Notes: generated by a model not told the origin, from the letters alone. DNA of 64,000 bases from an uncultured Formosa sp. (GCF_947500765.1 NZ_CANMTH010000002.1:62001-126000); one strand, 5' to 3'; counted from the stretch's first letter, positions 26,454 to 35,581 are shown. Made by a program: numbers and translations.

Positions 26454-26840
26454 CTAAATTTTTATTGTGTTTTCGTCTTGTAATTTGGGTTGACTAACAG
26501 TTATAATATCTGTTATTTCAATTTGTAATGGCCAACCTTCTTTACCTTCCGGTTTTGATTTTATGATGCCTTTAATTTGTACAGGAACCATATCTGTGTT
26601 TTCTTTTTTAAACACCTTTGCTTTTGTGTTTAACTCGTGCATTTTGGCATTAATTATAACACCATAAATATCTTTTTTAGTTTGTAAAACAGCAGCATCT
26701 GCATAATACACAAAGTCTCCTTCTATAATTTGAACAGCGTTGTTTTGTGCTGTCTGAATTGATTCTGAAGCCGATTTGTTTTCACTTTTACAACTTATAA
26801 AAAGAGTAATAAAAAGTAATAAAACAAGTGTGTTTTTCAT
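26454..26840 (-). CDS. Small lipoprotein between sufB and sufC
   Basis: This 128-residue lipoprotein has a lipobox (LFISC, Cys17) followed by a Ser/Asn-rich linker. The mature domain (DFVYYADAAVLQ, YGVIINAKMHEL, VPVQIKGIIKSKPEGKEGW, IEITDIITVS) looks like a small OB-like beta-barrel, a guess from the strand pattern. It is the second exported lipoprotein embedded in this otherwise cytosolic operon (21 and 26 bases to its neighbours). No family name is recognised. Confidence 0.75.
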   Translation of the reverse strand: MKNTLVLLLFITLFISCKSENKSASESIQTAQNNAVQIIEGDFVYYADAAVLQTKKDIYGVIINAKMHELNTKAKVFKKENTDMVPVQIKGIIKSKPEGKEGWPLQIEITDIITVSQPKLQDENTIKI

Positions 26841-26861
26841 TTTTATACTGTTCTAGTCAGA

Positions 26862-28310
26862 TTATCCTACAGATCCCTCTAAACTAATTTCCAATAGTTT
26901 TTGAGCCTCAACAGCAAATTCCATTGGTAATTTATTTAACACGTCTTTACTAAACCCGTTTACAATTAAAGCAATAGCTTTTTCTGTATCGATACCACGT
27001 TGGTTGCAATAGAAAATTTGGTCTTCACCAATTTTACTGGTTGTTGCTTCGTGTTCTATTTGTGCTGTTTTATTTTTAGCTTCAATGTACGGGAACGTGT
27101 GTGCACCACATTCGTTACCCATTAATAAACTATCGCATTGCGAGAAGTTACGTGCATTTTCTGCTCTTGATCCAATTTGAACTAATCCTCTGTATGAGTT
27201 CTGAGATTTACCTGCAGAAATACCTTTACTAATAATGGTCGATTTAGTGTTCTTACCTAAATGAATCATTTTAGTTCCTGTATCTGCTTGCTGGAAATTG
27301 TTAGTTACTGCAATAGAATAAAATTCTCCAACAGAGTTATCTCCTTTTAAAATACAACTAGGATATTTCCATGTTACTGCGCTACCAGTTTCTACTTGTG
27401 TCCAAGAGATTTTAGCGTTTTTCTCGCATAAACCACGTTTGGTTACAAAGTTGTAAACTCCACCTTTTCCTTCAGCATTTCCAGGGTACCAATTTTGTAC
27501 TGTAGAATATTTTATTTCGGCATCGTCCATTGCAATAAGTTCTACAACGGCTGCGTGTAACTGGTTTTCATCACGACTTGGTGCTGTACAACCTTCTAGG
27601 TAACTTACATAGCTCCCTGCATCTGCAACAAGAAGTGTACGCTCAAACTGTCCGGTACCACCTTGATTAATTCTAAAATATGTAGACAATTCCATCGGAC
27701 AACGAACGCCCTTAGGAATATAACAGAAAGAACCATCACTAAATACTGCAGAATTTAAAGCTGCGTAATAGTTGTCTTTTTGTGGGACAATTGTACCCAA
27801 ATATTTTTTAACTAATTCAGGATGTTCTTTTATTGCTTCAGAAATAGACATAAATATAATTCCTTTTTCCGAAAGCGTTTTTTTGAATGTAGTTGCAACA
27901 GAAACAGAATCTACAACAATATCCATAGCCACGTTATTCATCTTCTTCTGTTCGTCTACAGAAATCCCTAGCTTTTTATACATGGCTAATAAATCGGGGT
28001 CTACATCGTCTAATGTTTTATTAGGATCTACCGATTTTGGTGCAGAATAGTATGCTATAGCTTGAAAATCTGGTTTAGCATAATTGACATTGGCCCAATC
28101 TGGTTCTTCCATTTCTTTCCAAGCTCGAAAAGCTTCAAGTCGCCATTCGGTCATCCATACGGGTTCCTCCTTTTTAAGTGAAATAGCTTTTACTATGTCT
28201 TCATTTAGACCAATAGGAAAAGTGTCTGATTCAATATCAGTATAAAAACCATATTCGTATTCTTTGGTTTTTAATTCTTCTCTTAAGTCGTCCTCTGTAT
28301 ACTTATTCAT
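26862..28310 (-). CDS. sufB: Fe-S assembly scaffold protein SufB
   Basis: This 482-residue SufB has the typical segments [44 protein letters not shown] and a C-terminal [19 protein letters not shown] with the conserved cysteines. SufB is the part of the scaffold on which clusters are thought to nucleate. It lies 77 bases downstream of sufA, near the head of the operon. Confidence 0.98.
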   Translation of the reverse strand: MNKYTEDDLREELKTKEYEYGFYTDIESDTFPIGLNEDIVKAISLKKEEPVWMTEWRLEAFRAWKEMEEPDWANVNYAKPDFQAIAYYSAPKSVDPNKTLDDVDPDLLAMYKKLGISVDEQKKMNNVAMDIVVDSVSVATTFKKTLSEKGIIFMSISEAIKEHPELVKKYLGTIVPQKDNYYAALNSAVFSDGSFCYIPKGVRCPMELSTYFRINQGGTGQFERTLLVADAGSYVSYLEGCTAPSRDENQLHAAVVELIAMDDAEIKYSTVQNWYPGNAEGKGGVYNFVTKRGLCEKNAKISWTQVETGSAVTWKYPSCILKGDNSVGEFYSIAVTNNFQQADTGTKMIHLGKNTKSTIISKGISAGKSQNSYRGLVQIGSRAENARNFSQCDSLLMGNECGAHTFPYIEAKNKTAQIEHEATTSKIGEDQIFYCNQRGIDTEKAIALIVNGFSKDVLNKLPMEFAVEAQKLLEISLEGSVG

Positions 28311-28387
28311 GTTTGTTTTAATATTATAAAGTGTAAAAGTTTGAAGCCATAACGCGTATGCCTTTTAGTGACTTTAAACTTGTTTTG

Positions 28388-28717
28388 TTATAGTGAAAAA
28401 CTTTCTCCGCAACCGCAAGTTCTGTTTGCGTTTGGGTTGTTAAACACAAAGCCTGTACCGTTTAACCCTCCCGAATATTCAAGAGTAGTTCCTATTAAGT
28501 ACAAAAAGCTTTTCTTGTCTACAATAATTTTTACACCATTGTCTATAAAGACTTTATCTTCTTCTTGTTGTTCTTTGTCAAACTTTAAATCGTAAGACAA
28601 TCCAGAACAACCACCGCTTTTTACACCTACACGTACATAGTCGGTAGCTGTGTCATAACCATCATCTGTCATTAGTTCAATGACTTTCTTTTTGGCTGTA
28701 TCTGATACTTTTATCAT
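28388..28717 (-). CDS. sufA: A-type Fe-S carrier protein, first gene of the SUF operon
   Basis: This 109-residue HesB/IscA-family protein has the three conserved cysteines: Cys37 in GGCSGLSY, and Cys101 and Cys103 in RTCGCGESF. A-type carriers take clusters from the scaffold to target enzymes. ErpA would look very similar; the SUF context favours SufA. A TATATTTG -7 box lies 30 bases upstream and is the likely operon promoter. Confidence 0.95.
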   Translation of the reverse strand: MIKVSDTAKKKVIELMTDDGYDTATDYVRVGVKSGGCSGLSYDLKFDKEQQEEDKVFIDNGVKIIVDKKSFLYLIGTTLEYSGGLNGTGFVFNNPNANRTCGCGESFSL

Positions 28718-28747
28718 AAATTAAATAGATTAATTCTAAAGTGACTG

Positions 28748-28755
28748 CAAATATA
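28748..28755 (-). promoter_or_regulatory. -7 promoter box of the SUF operon
   Basis: On the minus strand it reads TATATTTG, a TAnnTTTG match 30 bases before the sufA ATG. The position 20 bases further upstream reads TATG, a partial match to TTTG. Confidence 0.5.
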
Positions 28756-29274
28756 CAATTTAAGTAGGGTTTTACCATACAACCTTACATTATATTAACT
28801 AATGATGTGATCGATTTTAATTATTGTTTTTTAAAGGCCGGAATGGATGCGAATAGTTCTCTTAATCGCTATTTTGTCTGGTGTTTTTTGTTTTTTATCA
28901 CTTCTTGTTAATGGTTTTTTGTTAATTTTTATTTATGTTAAAGGTTTGGTGTTGAGCGTTTTGTTAATTATTTTTTTGTTGATTTTTTTTAGATGAATTA
29001 AAATTTTATAACAGTTTTGTTTTCTCTGAAGTCTTTATAATTGTTGTGTCTTTTTTTAGCTTGATTGCAATTGTTATTGCTTTGTTCTGAGGTTTATTTT
29101 GGTTGTAATAAGGAATAGATGTCTATTTGAAGTTTTAAAACATGACTTATATCATAGTTTTGTATTGATATTTGTTTGTAAGTGTTTTTGGTGATTTGTT
29201 TGTTTTGTGTCTTAATTAATCATGGTAATTTTAAAATCAAAGAGTTGTTTAGTTATAATTATAAATAAGCTTCT

Positions 29275-29282
29275 TATTTTTG
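29275..29282 (+). promoter_or_regulatory. -7 promoter box directly before thiL (possible leaderless start)
   Basis: TATTTTTG ends four bases before the thiL ATG (29287). With the usual distance from -7 box to start site, transcription would begin at or next to the ATG. The same arrangement, with near-identical bases, precedes glyS (61324). Confidence 0.5.
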
Positions 29283-29286
29283 TACC

Positions 29287-30351
29287 ATGATAGAAGATAA
29301 AAATCAAGAACGTACAGATTTAAGTCAATTAGGTGAATTCGGACTTATCGATCACTTGACTAAACATTTTGAAATAAAACAAGAAACAACAGTAAAGGGT
29401 ATTGGTGATGATGCAGCGGTTTTAGATTTTAAAGACAATCAAGTTGTTATTACAACAGATTTATTGGTTGAAGGTGTGCATTTCGATTTAAGTTATATGC
29501 CACTTAAGCATTTAGGGTATAAAGCTGTAATTGTAAATTTATCTGATGTGTTTGCAATGAATGCTAATGCAACTCAAATTACAGTGTCTATTGCAATGTC
29601 TAATCGCTTTCCTTTAGAGGCTATTGAAGAATTATATGCTGGAATAGAAACTGCAGCAAAACTTTACGGTGTAGATGTTATTGGTGGAGATACCACATCG
29701 TCTACAACAGGGTTGCTAATTTCTATTACTGCTTTAGGTACTGTTTCTAAAGCCGATGTTGTGTATAGAAATGGTGCTAAACCTAACGATTTGTTGGTTG
29801 TTACTGGAGATATAGGAAGTGCATATATGGGGCTTCAAATTCTTGAAAGAGAAAAAGAAGTGTTTAAAGTGAATCCTAATAGTCAGCCAGATTTAGAACC
29901 TTATACCTACATTATAGAGCGCCAGTTAAAACCTGAAGCGCGACAAGATATTGTGAAGTTATTGAAAGAATTAGGTGTTAAGCCAACGTCTATGATTGAT
30001 ATTAGTGATGGTTTATCTTCAGAAATTATACATATCTGTAAACAAAGTAAAGTAGGCTGCGATTTATATGAAAACAAAATACCTTTAGATCCACAGTTAA
30101 TTAGTACTTGCGAAGAGTTTGATATCGATGCAACTACTGTCGCACTAAGTGGTGGGGAGGATTACGAATTGTTGTTCACTATTTCTCAAGAAGATTTTCC
30201 TAAAATTAAAGCCAATCCTAATTTAACAGTCATTGGTTTTATGACCGAAGAAAACTCAGGAATGAACTTAGTAACTCGTGCAGAAACTAAAATTCCTTTA
30301 AAAGCACAAGGTTGGAATGCTTTAAATAATCAAACTAATAAAGAGTCGTAA
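29287..30351 (+). CDS. thiL: Thiamine-monophosphate kinase
   Basis: This 354-residue ThiL makes thiamine diphosphate by phosphorylating thiamine monophosphate with ATP. Motifs: GIGDDAAVLDF near the N terminus, TTDLLVEGVHFDL, VIGGDTTSS, VVTGDIGSAYMGLQ, MIDISDGLSSEI and SGGEDYELLF. The AIR-synthase-like fold and length match the family. No earlier in-frame start exists near the promoter box, and no later Met is compatible with the conserved N terminus, so the ATG at 29287 is firm. It is the only thiamine gene in the window. Confidence 0.96.
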   Translation: MIEDKNQERTDLSQLGEFGLIDHLTKHFEIKQETTVKGIGDDAAVLDFKDNQVVITTDLLVEGVHFDLSYMPLKHLGYKAVIVNLSDVFAMNANATQITVSIAMSNRFPLEAIEELYAGIETAAKLYGVDVIGGDTTSSTTGLLISITALGTVSKADVVYRNGAKPNDLLVVTGDIGSAYMGLQILEREKEVFKVNPNSQPDLEPYTYIIERQLKPEARQDIVKLLKELGVKPTSMIDISDGLSSEIIHICKQSKVGCDLYENKIPLDPQLISTCEEFDIDATTVALSGGEDYELLFTISQEDFPKIKANPNLTVIGFMTEENSGMNLVTRAETKIPLKAQGWNALNNQTNKES

Positions 30352-30354
30352 TAA

Positions 30355-30624
30355 CTAATGAAAAGATGGTTCAGAATACGCTCGGCTTTTAAGTCGGGCT
30401 TGTTTTGAGCTATGTATTCTGTTTAATATTGAATTAATTTCTTTGAATTTAGGTGTTAGTTCTATTAAATGTCCATTGCTATACGTTGTTAATTCGCGAT
30501 TACAATGTTTGCATTTGTACTCTTTAACGTGGTAAGTAACTTGTTTGGTAACTTCGTAGCTATGGCCAAAAAGATTGCAGTACAGTTTAGGTAAACCTCC
30601 TTTTTTTTGAGTCGAATTTTTCAT
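30355..30624 (-). CDS. Small zinc-ribbon-like protein
   Basis: This 89-residue basic protein has LYCNLFGHSYEVTKQ in its N-terminal half and a CKHCNRELTTYSNG segment, so Cys and His residues (Cys17, His21, CxxC) could bind one zinc ion. The C-terminal tail is rich in Ser, Arg and Lys. It is similar in style to small CxxC proteins common in Flavobacteriaceae, but I cannot name a family. It is convergent with thiL, 3 bases apart, and lies downstream of the hydrolase gene on the same strand. Confidence 0.7.
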   Translation of the reverse strand: MKNSTQKKGGLPKLYCNLFGHSYEVTKQVTYHVKEYKCKHCNRELTTYSNGHLIELTPKFKEINSILNRIHSSKQARLKSRAYSEPSFH

Positions 30625-30687
30625 TTATTAATTTATTAAGGACTTAAACTTAAAAAAAATAAGCTAATATTCGATAAAACAACCTTT

Positions 30688-31461
30688 TTATTCGATGAAA
30701 TGCATGATTTCATGTAGGGTTTCGCTTTCATTTTCAATAAAACTCATATGTCCTCCTGCTAATTCTACTAGTTTTACTTCAGTATTTAATGTTTGTTGTA
30801 TTAACGTTTTTGGGTCTAAAACAGGATCGTTTTTACCGTAAATAATCATCTTCTTATAAGGTGAAAAGTGAAATAAAACTTCTAAATCTTGTCTTACCTT
30901 CATGCCTTCTTGTGCGGCAATGTAACCTTGAAGTGAGGTTCTAAGGGCTTCTTCTTTTAGCCAATCAATATCTTTACTAAATTTTTTAGTGTTTTCGGGT
31001 CTAAATAAATTAGCGATCGACATTTTAACCATGCCTTCGTAATTGTGCTTTACCACTTCTATAGCGCGATTTCGTAAATATATACGTTCAGGTGAGTCTG
31101 TTTTAGCTGTCGAGTTAAGTAATATTAATCCTTTAATATTGTCTGGTAAGCGCTCTGCTAAAACTAGAGAGACGTAGCCGCCCATAGAATGTCCTATAAC
31201 ATAATAGCGCCTAATCTTTAAATGATTTAAAACAGTTTGTACAGCGTCGGCCATCATATCCATAGTGTGAATGTATCCTATGCATGCCGTATCTCCATGA
31301 CCTAATAGATCAATGCAAATTACGCGATGTTTTTTAGCAAGTTCTGGAGCAATGCGTTTCCACATGCTGCTGTTTTCTAGAAAACCGTGAAGTAAAATAA
31401 TAGCAGTGCCTTTGCCTTGATCGCTATAATATATAGGAGAGCCTTTATGTTGTAAAATCAT
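30688..31461 (-). CDS. Alpha/beta hydrolase
   Basis: This 257-residue cytosolic protein has the alpha/beta-hydrolase fold. LHGFLENSSMW forms the oxyanion-hole region, Ser92 in GHSMGGY is the nucleophile, Asp in YGKNDPVLDP and His in AGGHMSFIE complete the triad. Substrate cannot be read from the sequence; relatives include esterases, haloperoxidase-like enzymes and MenH-like proteins, with no menaquinone genes nearby to favour the last. Confidence 0.9.
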   Translation of the reverse strand: MILQHKGSPIYYSDQGKGTAIILLHGFLENSSMWKRIAPELAKKHRVICIDLLGHGDTACIGYIHTMDMMADAVQTVLNHLKIRRYYVIGHSMGGYVSLVLAERLPDNIKGLILLNSTAKTDSPERIYLRNRAIEVVKHNYEGMVKMSIANLFRPENTKKFSKDIDWLKEEALRTSLQGYIAAQEGMKVRQDLEVLFHFSPYKKMIIYGKNDPVLDPKTLIQQTLNTEVKLVELAGGHMSFIENESETLHEIMHFIE

Positions 31462-31640
31462 ATGTAATTAATGTTAAAACAAAGGTAGTAATCATTGCCT
31501 AATTTTTATCTAATAATCTAAAGTAGGTGGTCTTTTACATATTAATTAGATTTTATTGGATTACGAAATCGGTTGAGTGACTAACGTTACATTTTATTAA
31601 AAGAGTTTGGTTCAAATTTGTGTAGAAACTAAGAGGTACA

Positions 31641-33338
31641 ATGAAAAGAATTATAGTAATTGGTGGGTTGTCTGCAGGACCATCTGCAGCAGCGAAAGCA
31701 AGAAGAGAAAATGAACAAGCCGAAATTATTTTGTTCGAAAAAGGGGCTAATATAAGTTATGCGACTTGTGGTATGCCTTATGTTTTTTCTGGAGTTATAG
31801 AAAGCAGAGATAATTTATTAGTCGTAAAACCAGCATTGCTTAAAACACGATTTAATATTGATGTCCGTTTAAACGAAGAAATCATAAGAATAAATACCAA
31901 GGAGAAAATTGTTTACACCGAAACCGATGGTTACAGATATGATACGCTTGTTTTTGCAACAGGAGCAAGTTCTGTGGTGCCACCAATAGATAATGTGAAA
32001 TTGGCACATGGTTGGTCTACGTGCCGCTCTATGGTCGATTTTGATAAGATTACAAACGAAGCACTTACTAGTGATTCAAAACATATTACAGTTGTTGGTG
32101 GTGGATTGATAGGTGTTGAAGTTGCTGAAAATTTAAAAGAAGCAGGGAAAAATGTCACTTTAATAGAAGGCGCTCCATTTATTTTAAATATGTGGGAGAA
32201 AAAGTTTGCGAAATTTGGAGAGGCGGTTCTAATTTCAAAAGGGGTAGAGGTCTTGTCTAACACTTTTGTGTCTAAATTTGATATCGATAAAGATGGTAAA
32301 ATTTTAGCAGTGATTACAAGCGATGGAAAACGTATTCCAACCGATTTTGTAGTTCTAAGTGCTGGAATTAAGCCAAACACGCAATTACTTTTAGATGAAG
32401 GTGCAGAAGCTATTGGTAATTGCGCTTTAAAAGTAAATGAGTTTATGGAAACCTCTATTAAAGACGTGTTTGCTGCTGGCGATAATATTTCAATTAAAAA
32501 CGTACAAACTAACGAAGATGATTATTTTCCGTTAGGAACGCATTCCAATAAAGCAGGTCGTGCAGCAGGATCGAATGCTACAAGTGGAAATATAGCGTTT
32601 AAAGGGGGGTATAAAACTGCAATAGTTAAGGTGTTCGATTATACATTGGCAAGAACAGGTATGAATGCTACAGCCTTAAATAAAAACGGTATAGATTTTA
32701 AATCCGTATTAGTGGTTGCGGGTTCTACACCTAGTTATTACCCAAATCCGAAAGATTTAATTATAGAATTGTATTACAATCCAAAAACAGATAAGATTTT
32801 AGGCGCAGAGCTTTTTGGTGAATATGGAGTAGATAAACGGGTCGATGTGTTGAGTACAGCAATCTATGCCAAGTTGAAAGTTTCTGATTTACCGTTATTA
32901 GATTTAGCATATGCACCACCTTTTTCGCCGGCTAAAGATCCTGTGGTTGTTGCGGGATATGTAGTTGAAAATATTTTAAACAATAAAACTGATCAAATTT
33001 CGGTTGAAGATTTAGAACGTTTTATGGACAACACGCCTAAAGACGAATATCTGTTATTGGATGTTAGAAATGAGAATGAATATGAAAAAGGAACTATTCC
33101 TGGAGCGATTAATTATCCGCTAGATACTTTAAGACAAAATATTGATAGCGTGCTTGTGCAAGAAAAAAAAGTAATTGTGTTTTGTCAAAAAGGCTTACGT
33201 GGATATTTAGCGGAGTCAATTCTTAGACATAATGGTGTTACGGATATCTTTAATATTGGAGGTGGCTATAAAGTTTGGGAGATGTATAGTGATAAAATTG
33301 AAGTTCCAAACAAGCACATACCGCATGCATCAGTCTAA
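31641..33338 (+). CDS. CoA-disulfide reductase fused to a rhodanese domain
   Basis: This 565-residue flavoprotein starts with the FAD motif VIGGLSAGPSAAAKARR. The single redox cysteine Cys43 lies in YATCGMPY, typical of CoA-disulfide reductase rather than a two-Cys reductase. An NAD(P)H motif (VVGGGLIGVEVAENL) and a dimerisation domain follow. The C-terminal ~100 residues are a rhodanese domain (LLLDVRNENEYEKGTIPGA, split here) with active Cys515 in VFCQKGLRG. This matches the CoADR-RHD fusion class, which reduces CoA disulfide or CoA persulfide. A sulfur-handling or redox role is likely. It is preceded by AAGAGG eight bases upstream of the ATG, a rare purine-rich ribosome site for this window. 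Confidence 0.9.
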   Translation: MKRIIVIGGLSAGPSAAAKARRENEQAEIILFEKGANISYATCGMPYVFSGVIESRDNLLVVKPALLKTRFNIDVRLNEEIIRINTKEKIVYTETDGYRYDTLVFATGASSVVPPIDNVKLAHGWSTCRSMVDFDKITNEALTSDSKHITVVGGGLIGVEVAENLKEAGKNVTLIEGAPFILNMWEKKFAKFGEAVLISKGVEVLSNTFVSKFDIDKDGKILAVITSDGKRIPTDFVVLSAGIKPNTQLLLDEGAEAIGNCALKVNEFMETSIKDVFAAGDNISIKNVQTNEDDYFPLGTHSNKAGRAAGSNATSGNIAFKGGYKTAIVKVFDYTLARTGMNATALNKNGIDFKSVLVVAGSTPSYYPNPKDLIIELYYNPKTDKILGAELFGEYGVDKRVDVLSTAIYAKLKVSDLPLLDLAYAPPFSPAKDPVVVAGYVVENILNNKTDQISVEDLERFMDNTPKDEYLLLDVRNENEYEKGTIPGAINYPLDTLRQNIDSVLVQEKKVIVFCQKGLRGYLAESILRHNGVTDIFNIGGGYKVWEMYSDKIEVPNKHIPHASV

Positions 33339-33364
33339 AATGATTTAGAAGTACATAATAATCA

Positions 33365-33406
33365 AAAAAACCGTTGCTCTGAAATGTTTCTAAACAACGG
33401 TTTTTT
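33365..33406. terminator. Bidirectional terminator between convergent genes
   Basis: AAAAAACCGTTG/CAACGGTTTTTT stem (33365-33376, 33395-33406) with an 18-base loop that can pair internally (GAAA/TTTC). It serves the reductase gene on the plus strand and the ACT-like gene on the minus strand. Confidence 0.85.
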
Positions 33407-33443
33407 AATTAATAATTATAGGTTTCGAATATTTGTTTAATCT

Positions 33444-34100
33444 TTAACTGTGTAGGCGTTTTATGGCTGAAAACGCTTTGTTTACAAATTGATCTTCAAC
33501 TAAAACTGTAAATTCGTTCGTTGTAGAAACCACTTCGTAAAGTGTAATCCCTTCCCAAGCTAAACGTTTAAAGATCTGATAGTATAATCCTGCGATTTTA
33601 GTGTTATCTGCCGGAAGACTAATGCTAATAGCAGATAAATGGTTTTGAAGCCCGATTTGGGTTTCGTTAGTGAATAAGTCTTCAATATGTTTTTGTTCAG
33701 AACTTGATATTACAATGTTACTTTCATGTATTCCCCTGGTAAACGCATAAAATATATTCGATTTATCGCCTATTTTTTGAATGACTTTGGCATGACTCTC
33801 AAACAAAGTCGTTGAGTTTTTGTAGGTGTAATTAGATAGGTTGGAGCGTACAGTAATATCTCCCAAACTATTTAAAACGCGTTTTAATCGTACCGAATTT
33901 CCTAAATCTTTAGGAGGCGAATATCGGCGTAAGGCCATCATAATCGCACCTGATTTCACAGGTTTTCTTAGCATTTCAGAAATAGGTTCAACTAATTCAC
34001 TAGCAAGTGCCGAATAGTTTACAATGTTTCTAGAAATGGCTTCTTCTAAAAAAGGTTGGGCGAGCAGAATTTCTTCAACACAAGAGGCAATGGTTCTCAT
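33444..34100 (-). CDS. ACT-like regulatory protein divergent from aspartate kinase
   Basis: This 218-residue protein has two parts. Residues ~1-65 are helical (VEEILLAQPFLEEAISRNIV, YSALASELV, SGAIMMALRRY) and resemble a winged-helix or HTH-like region. The C-terminal half contains an ACT-like pattern: LSAISISLPADNTKIAGLYY, LAWEGITLYEVVSTTNEFTV, VNKAFSAIKRL. ACT domains bind amino acids; the STTNEFTVLV strand resembles the regulatory part of aspartokinase. It is transcribed away from the aspartate kinase gene with 102 bases between them. A role as an amino-acid-responsive regulator is inference. Confidence 0.7.
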   Translation of the reverse strand: MRTIASCVEEILLAQPFLEEAISRNIVNYSALASELVEPISEMLRKPVKSGAIMMALRRYSPPKDLGNSVRLKRVLNSLGDITVRSNLSNYTYKNSTTLFESHAKVIQKIGDKSNIFYAFTRGIHESNIVISSSEQKHIEDLFTNETQIGLQNHLSAISISLPADNTKIAGLYYQIFKRLAWEGITLYEVVSTTNEFTVLVEDQFVNKAFSAIKRLHS

Positions 34101-34174
34101 TTGTTAATTATTTAACATTTTGTGTAAATTTAGAACAAATTTTTCATTTTTATTTTAATTCATTCAACTCTATT

Positions 34175-34182
34175 TATATTTG
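34175..34182 (+). promoter_or_regulatory. -7 promoter box for aspartate kinase
   Basis: TATATTTG fits TAnnTTTG and ends 20 bases before the ATG at 34203. Confidence 0.45.
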
Positions 34183-34202
34183 AACTTTAAAATTTAGAAA
34201 TT

Positions 34203-35525
34203 ATGCTAGTATTAAAATTTGGAGGAACTTCTGTAGGGTCTGTAGAAAATATGGCCAACGTAAAAAATATCGTATCAGAAGGTGGTAGAAAAATAGTGGT
34301 GTTGTCGGCGATGTCTGGAACTACAAATGCTTTAGTTGAAATATCGAATACGATTACACAAGGTAAGTCTATTGATGCTTTAAATTTAGTAGAGACTTTA
34401 AATACTAGATACATTACCGTTATAAATGAATTGTTTACTGAAAAAGATTTTATAGATGAATCTTTGGAGTACATAGATGCGGTTTTTAAAGAATTAAGAG
34501 AATTAACATCGCAACCACATTCTGCTTTTTTATATAATAAAATCGTTGCAAAAGGGGAGTTGTTATCTACGTTTATGTTTAGTCGTTTTTTACAACAAGA
34601 TGGTATAAAAGCAACATTAATTTCGGCTTTCGATTTTATGCGTACCGACAGATTGCATGAGCCAGATTCATTTTATATAAAACAAAATTTAGATCGTATT
34701 TTAGAAGCGAATACGGAGACTGAAATTTTTATTACTCAGGGATTTATTTGTTTAGATGCAGATGGTAATATTTCTAATTTAGAACGTGGTGGAAGCGATT
34801 TTACTGCAAGTATAATTGGTGCTGCTGTAGGAGCTGATGAAGTGCAAATTTGGACAGATATTGATGGGTTTCATAATAACGATCCAAGATTTGTACATGA
34901 CACCGATGCAATTTCACATTTGTCTTTTGATGAAGCTGCCGAATTAGCATATTTCGGAGCAAAAATTTTACATCCACAAACGGTTATGCCGGTACGGGAT
35001 TTAAAAATTCCAGTACGTATTAAAAACACAATGGATCCGTCTGCTCATGGTACTTTAATAGATGATTCTGCAGAGGGTGAAGGCATAAAAGCTATTGCTG
35101 CCATTGATGGGATTACGGCAATAAAAATCAAGTCTGCACGTATGCTTCAGGCCTCTGGTTTCTTGAAAAAAGTTTTTGAAATTTTTGAAAAATATCACAC
35201 GTCAATCGATATGATTACAACATCGGAAATTGCGGTATCCTTAACCATAGACGATGCTACTTTTTTACATGATATTGTAACCGAATTAGAAGAGTTTTCA
35301 AATGTAAGTGTAGATTCTCATAGAACAATTGTGTGTTTGGTAGGAAACAATATAGTGCATCATCCGGATACACATAAATTGTTTCAGATCTTACAAGATA
35401 TAAACATTAGAATGATCTCTTATGGAGGAAGTAATAATAATATTTCTCTGTTAATAAATACAAGCGATAAATTAGAAACACTACAAAAATTACATCGATA
35501 CGTTTTTGAAACTTCGTTAGTATAA
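34203..35525 (+). CDS. lysC: Aspartate kinase, monofunctional
   Basis: This 440-residue enzyme phosphorylates aspartate, the entry to lysine, threonine, methionine and diaminopimelate synthesis. KFGGTSVGS (residues 4-12) opens the amino-acid kinase domain; RGGSDFTAS and TDIDGFHNNDPR (aspartokinase signature) follow at about 197-235. Two ACT domains (about 300-440, IKSARMLQASGFLKKVF and VCLVGNNIVHHPDTHKLF) are expected to give end-product inhibition. No homoserine dehydrogenase domain is fused. A divergent ACT-like gene lies upstream. Confidence 0.95.
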   Translation: MLVLKFGGTSVGSVENMANVKNIVSEGGRKIVVLSAMSGTTNALVEISNTITQGKSIDALNLVETLNTRYITVINELFTEKDFIDESLEYIDAVFKELRELTSQPHSAFLYNKIVAKGELLSTFMFSRFLQQDGIKATLISAFDFMRTDRLHEPDSFYIKQNLDRILEANTETEIFITQGFICLDADGNISNLERGGSDFTASIIGAAVGADEVQIWTDIDGFHNNDPRFVHDTDAISHLSFDEAAELAYFGAKILHPQTVMPVRDLKIPVRIKNTMDPSAHGTLIDDSAEGEGIKAIAAIDGITAIKIKSARMLQASGFLKKVFEIFEKYHTSIDMITTSEIAVSLTIDDATFLHDIVTELEEFSNVSVDSHRTIVCLVGNNIVHHPDTHKLFQILQDINIRMISYGGSNNNISLLINTSDKLETLQKLHRYVFETSLV

Positions 35526-35581
35526 AACGTAATAAATAATACAGTTATATTTTATCTGTAGAATTAAAATAAAATTTATGA

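Larger units (their letters stand above)
28718..29286. other. Gene-free, T/G-skewed gap between sufA and thiL
   Basis: No plausible gene was found on either strand. From about 28860 to 29220 the plus strand is strongly enriched in T and G, and C is rare (a single C in 28921-28980 and again in 29161-29220). TTGTTAAT occurs at 28905, 28919 and 28961, with the variant TTGTTGAT at 28976, giving two pairs spaced 14 and 15 bases apart. The ends hold the divergent promoters of the SUF operon and thiL. Confidence 0.6.

Noticed and set aside
31931..32380. Long open frame antisense to the CoA-disulfide reductase gene
   Set aside because: The sense strand has intact FAD and NAD motifs at these positions; the antisense product is Ser/Thr/Phe-rich with no recognisable domain.
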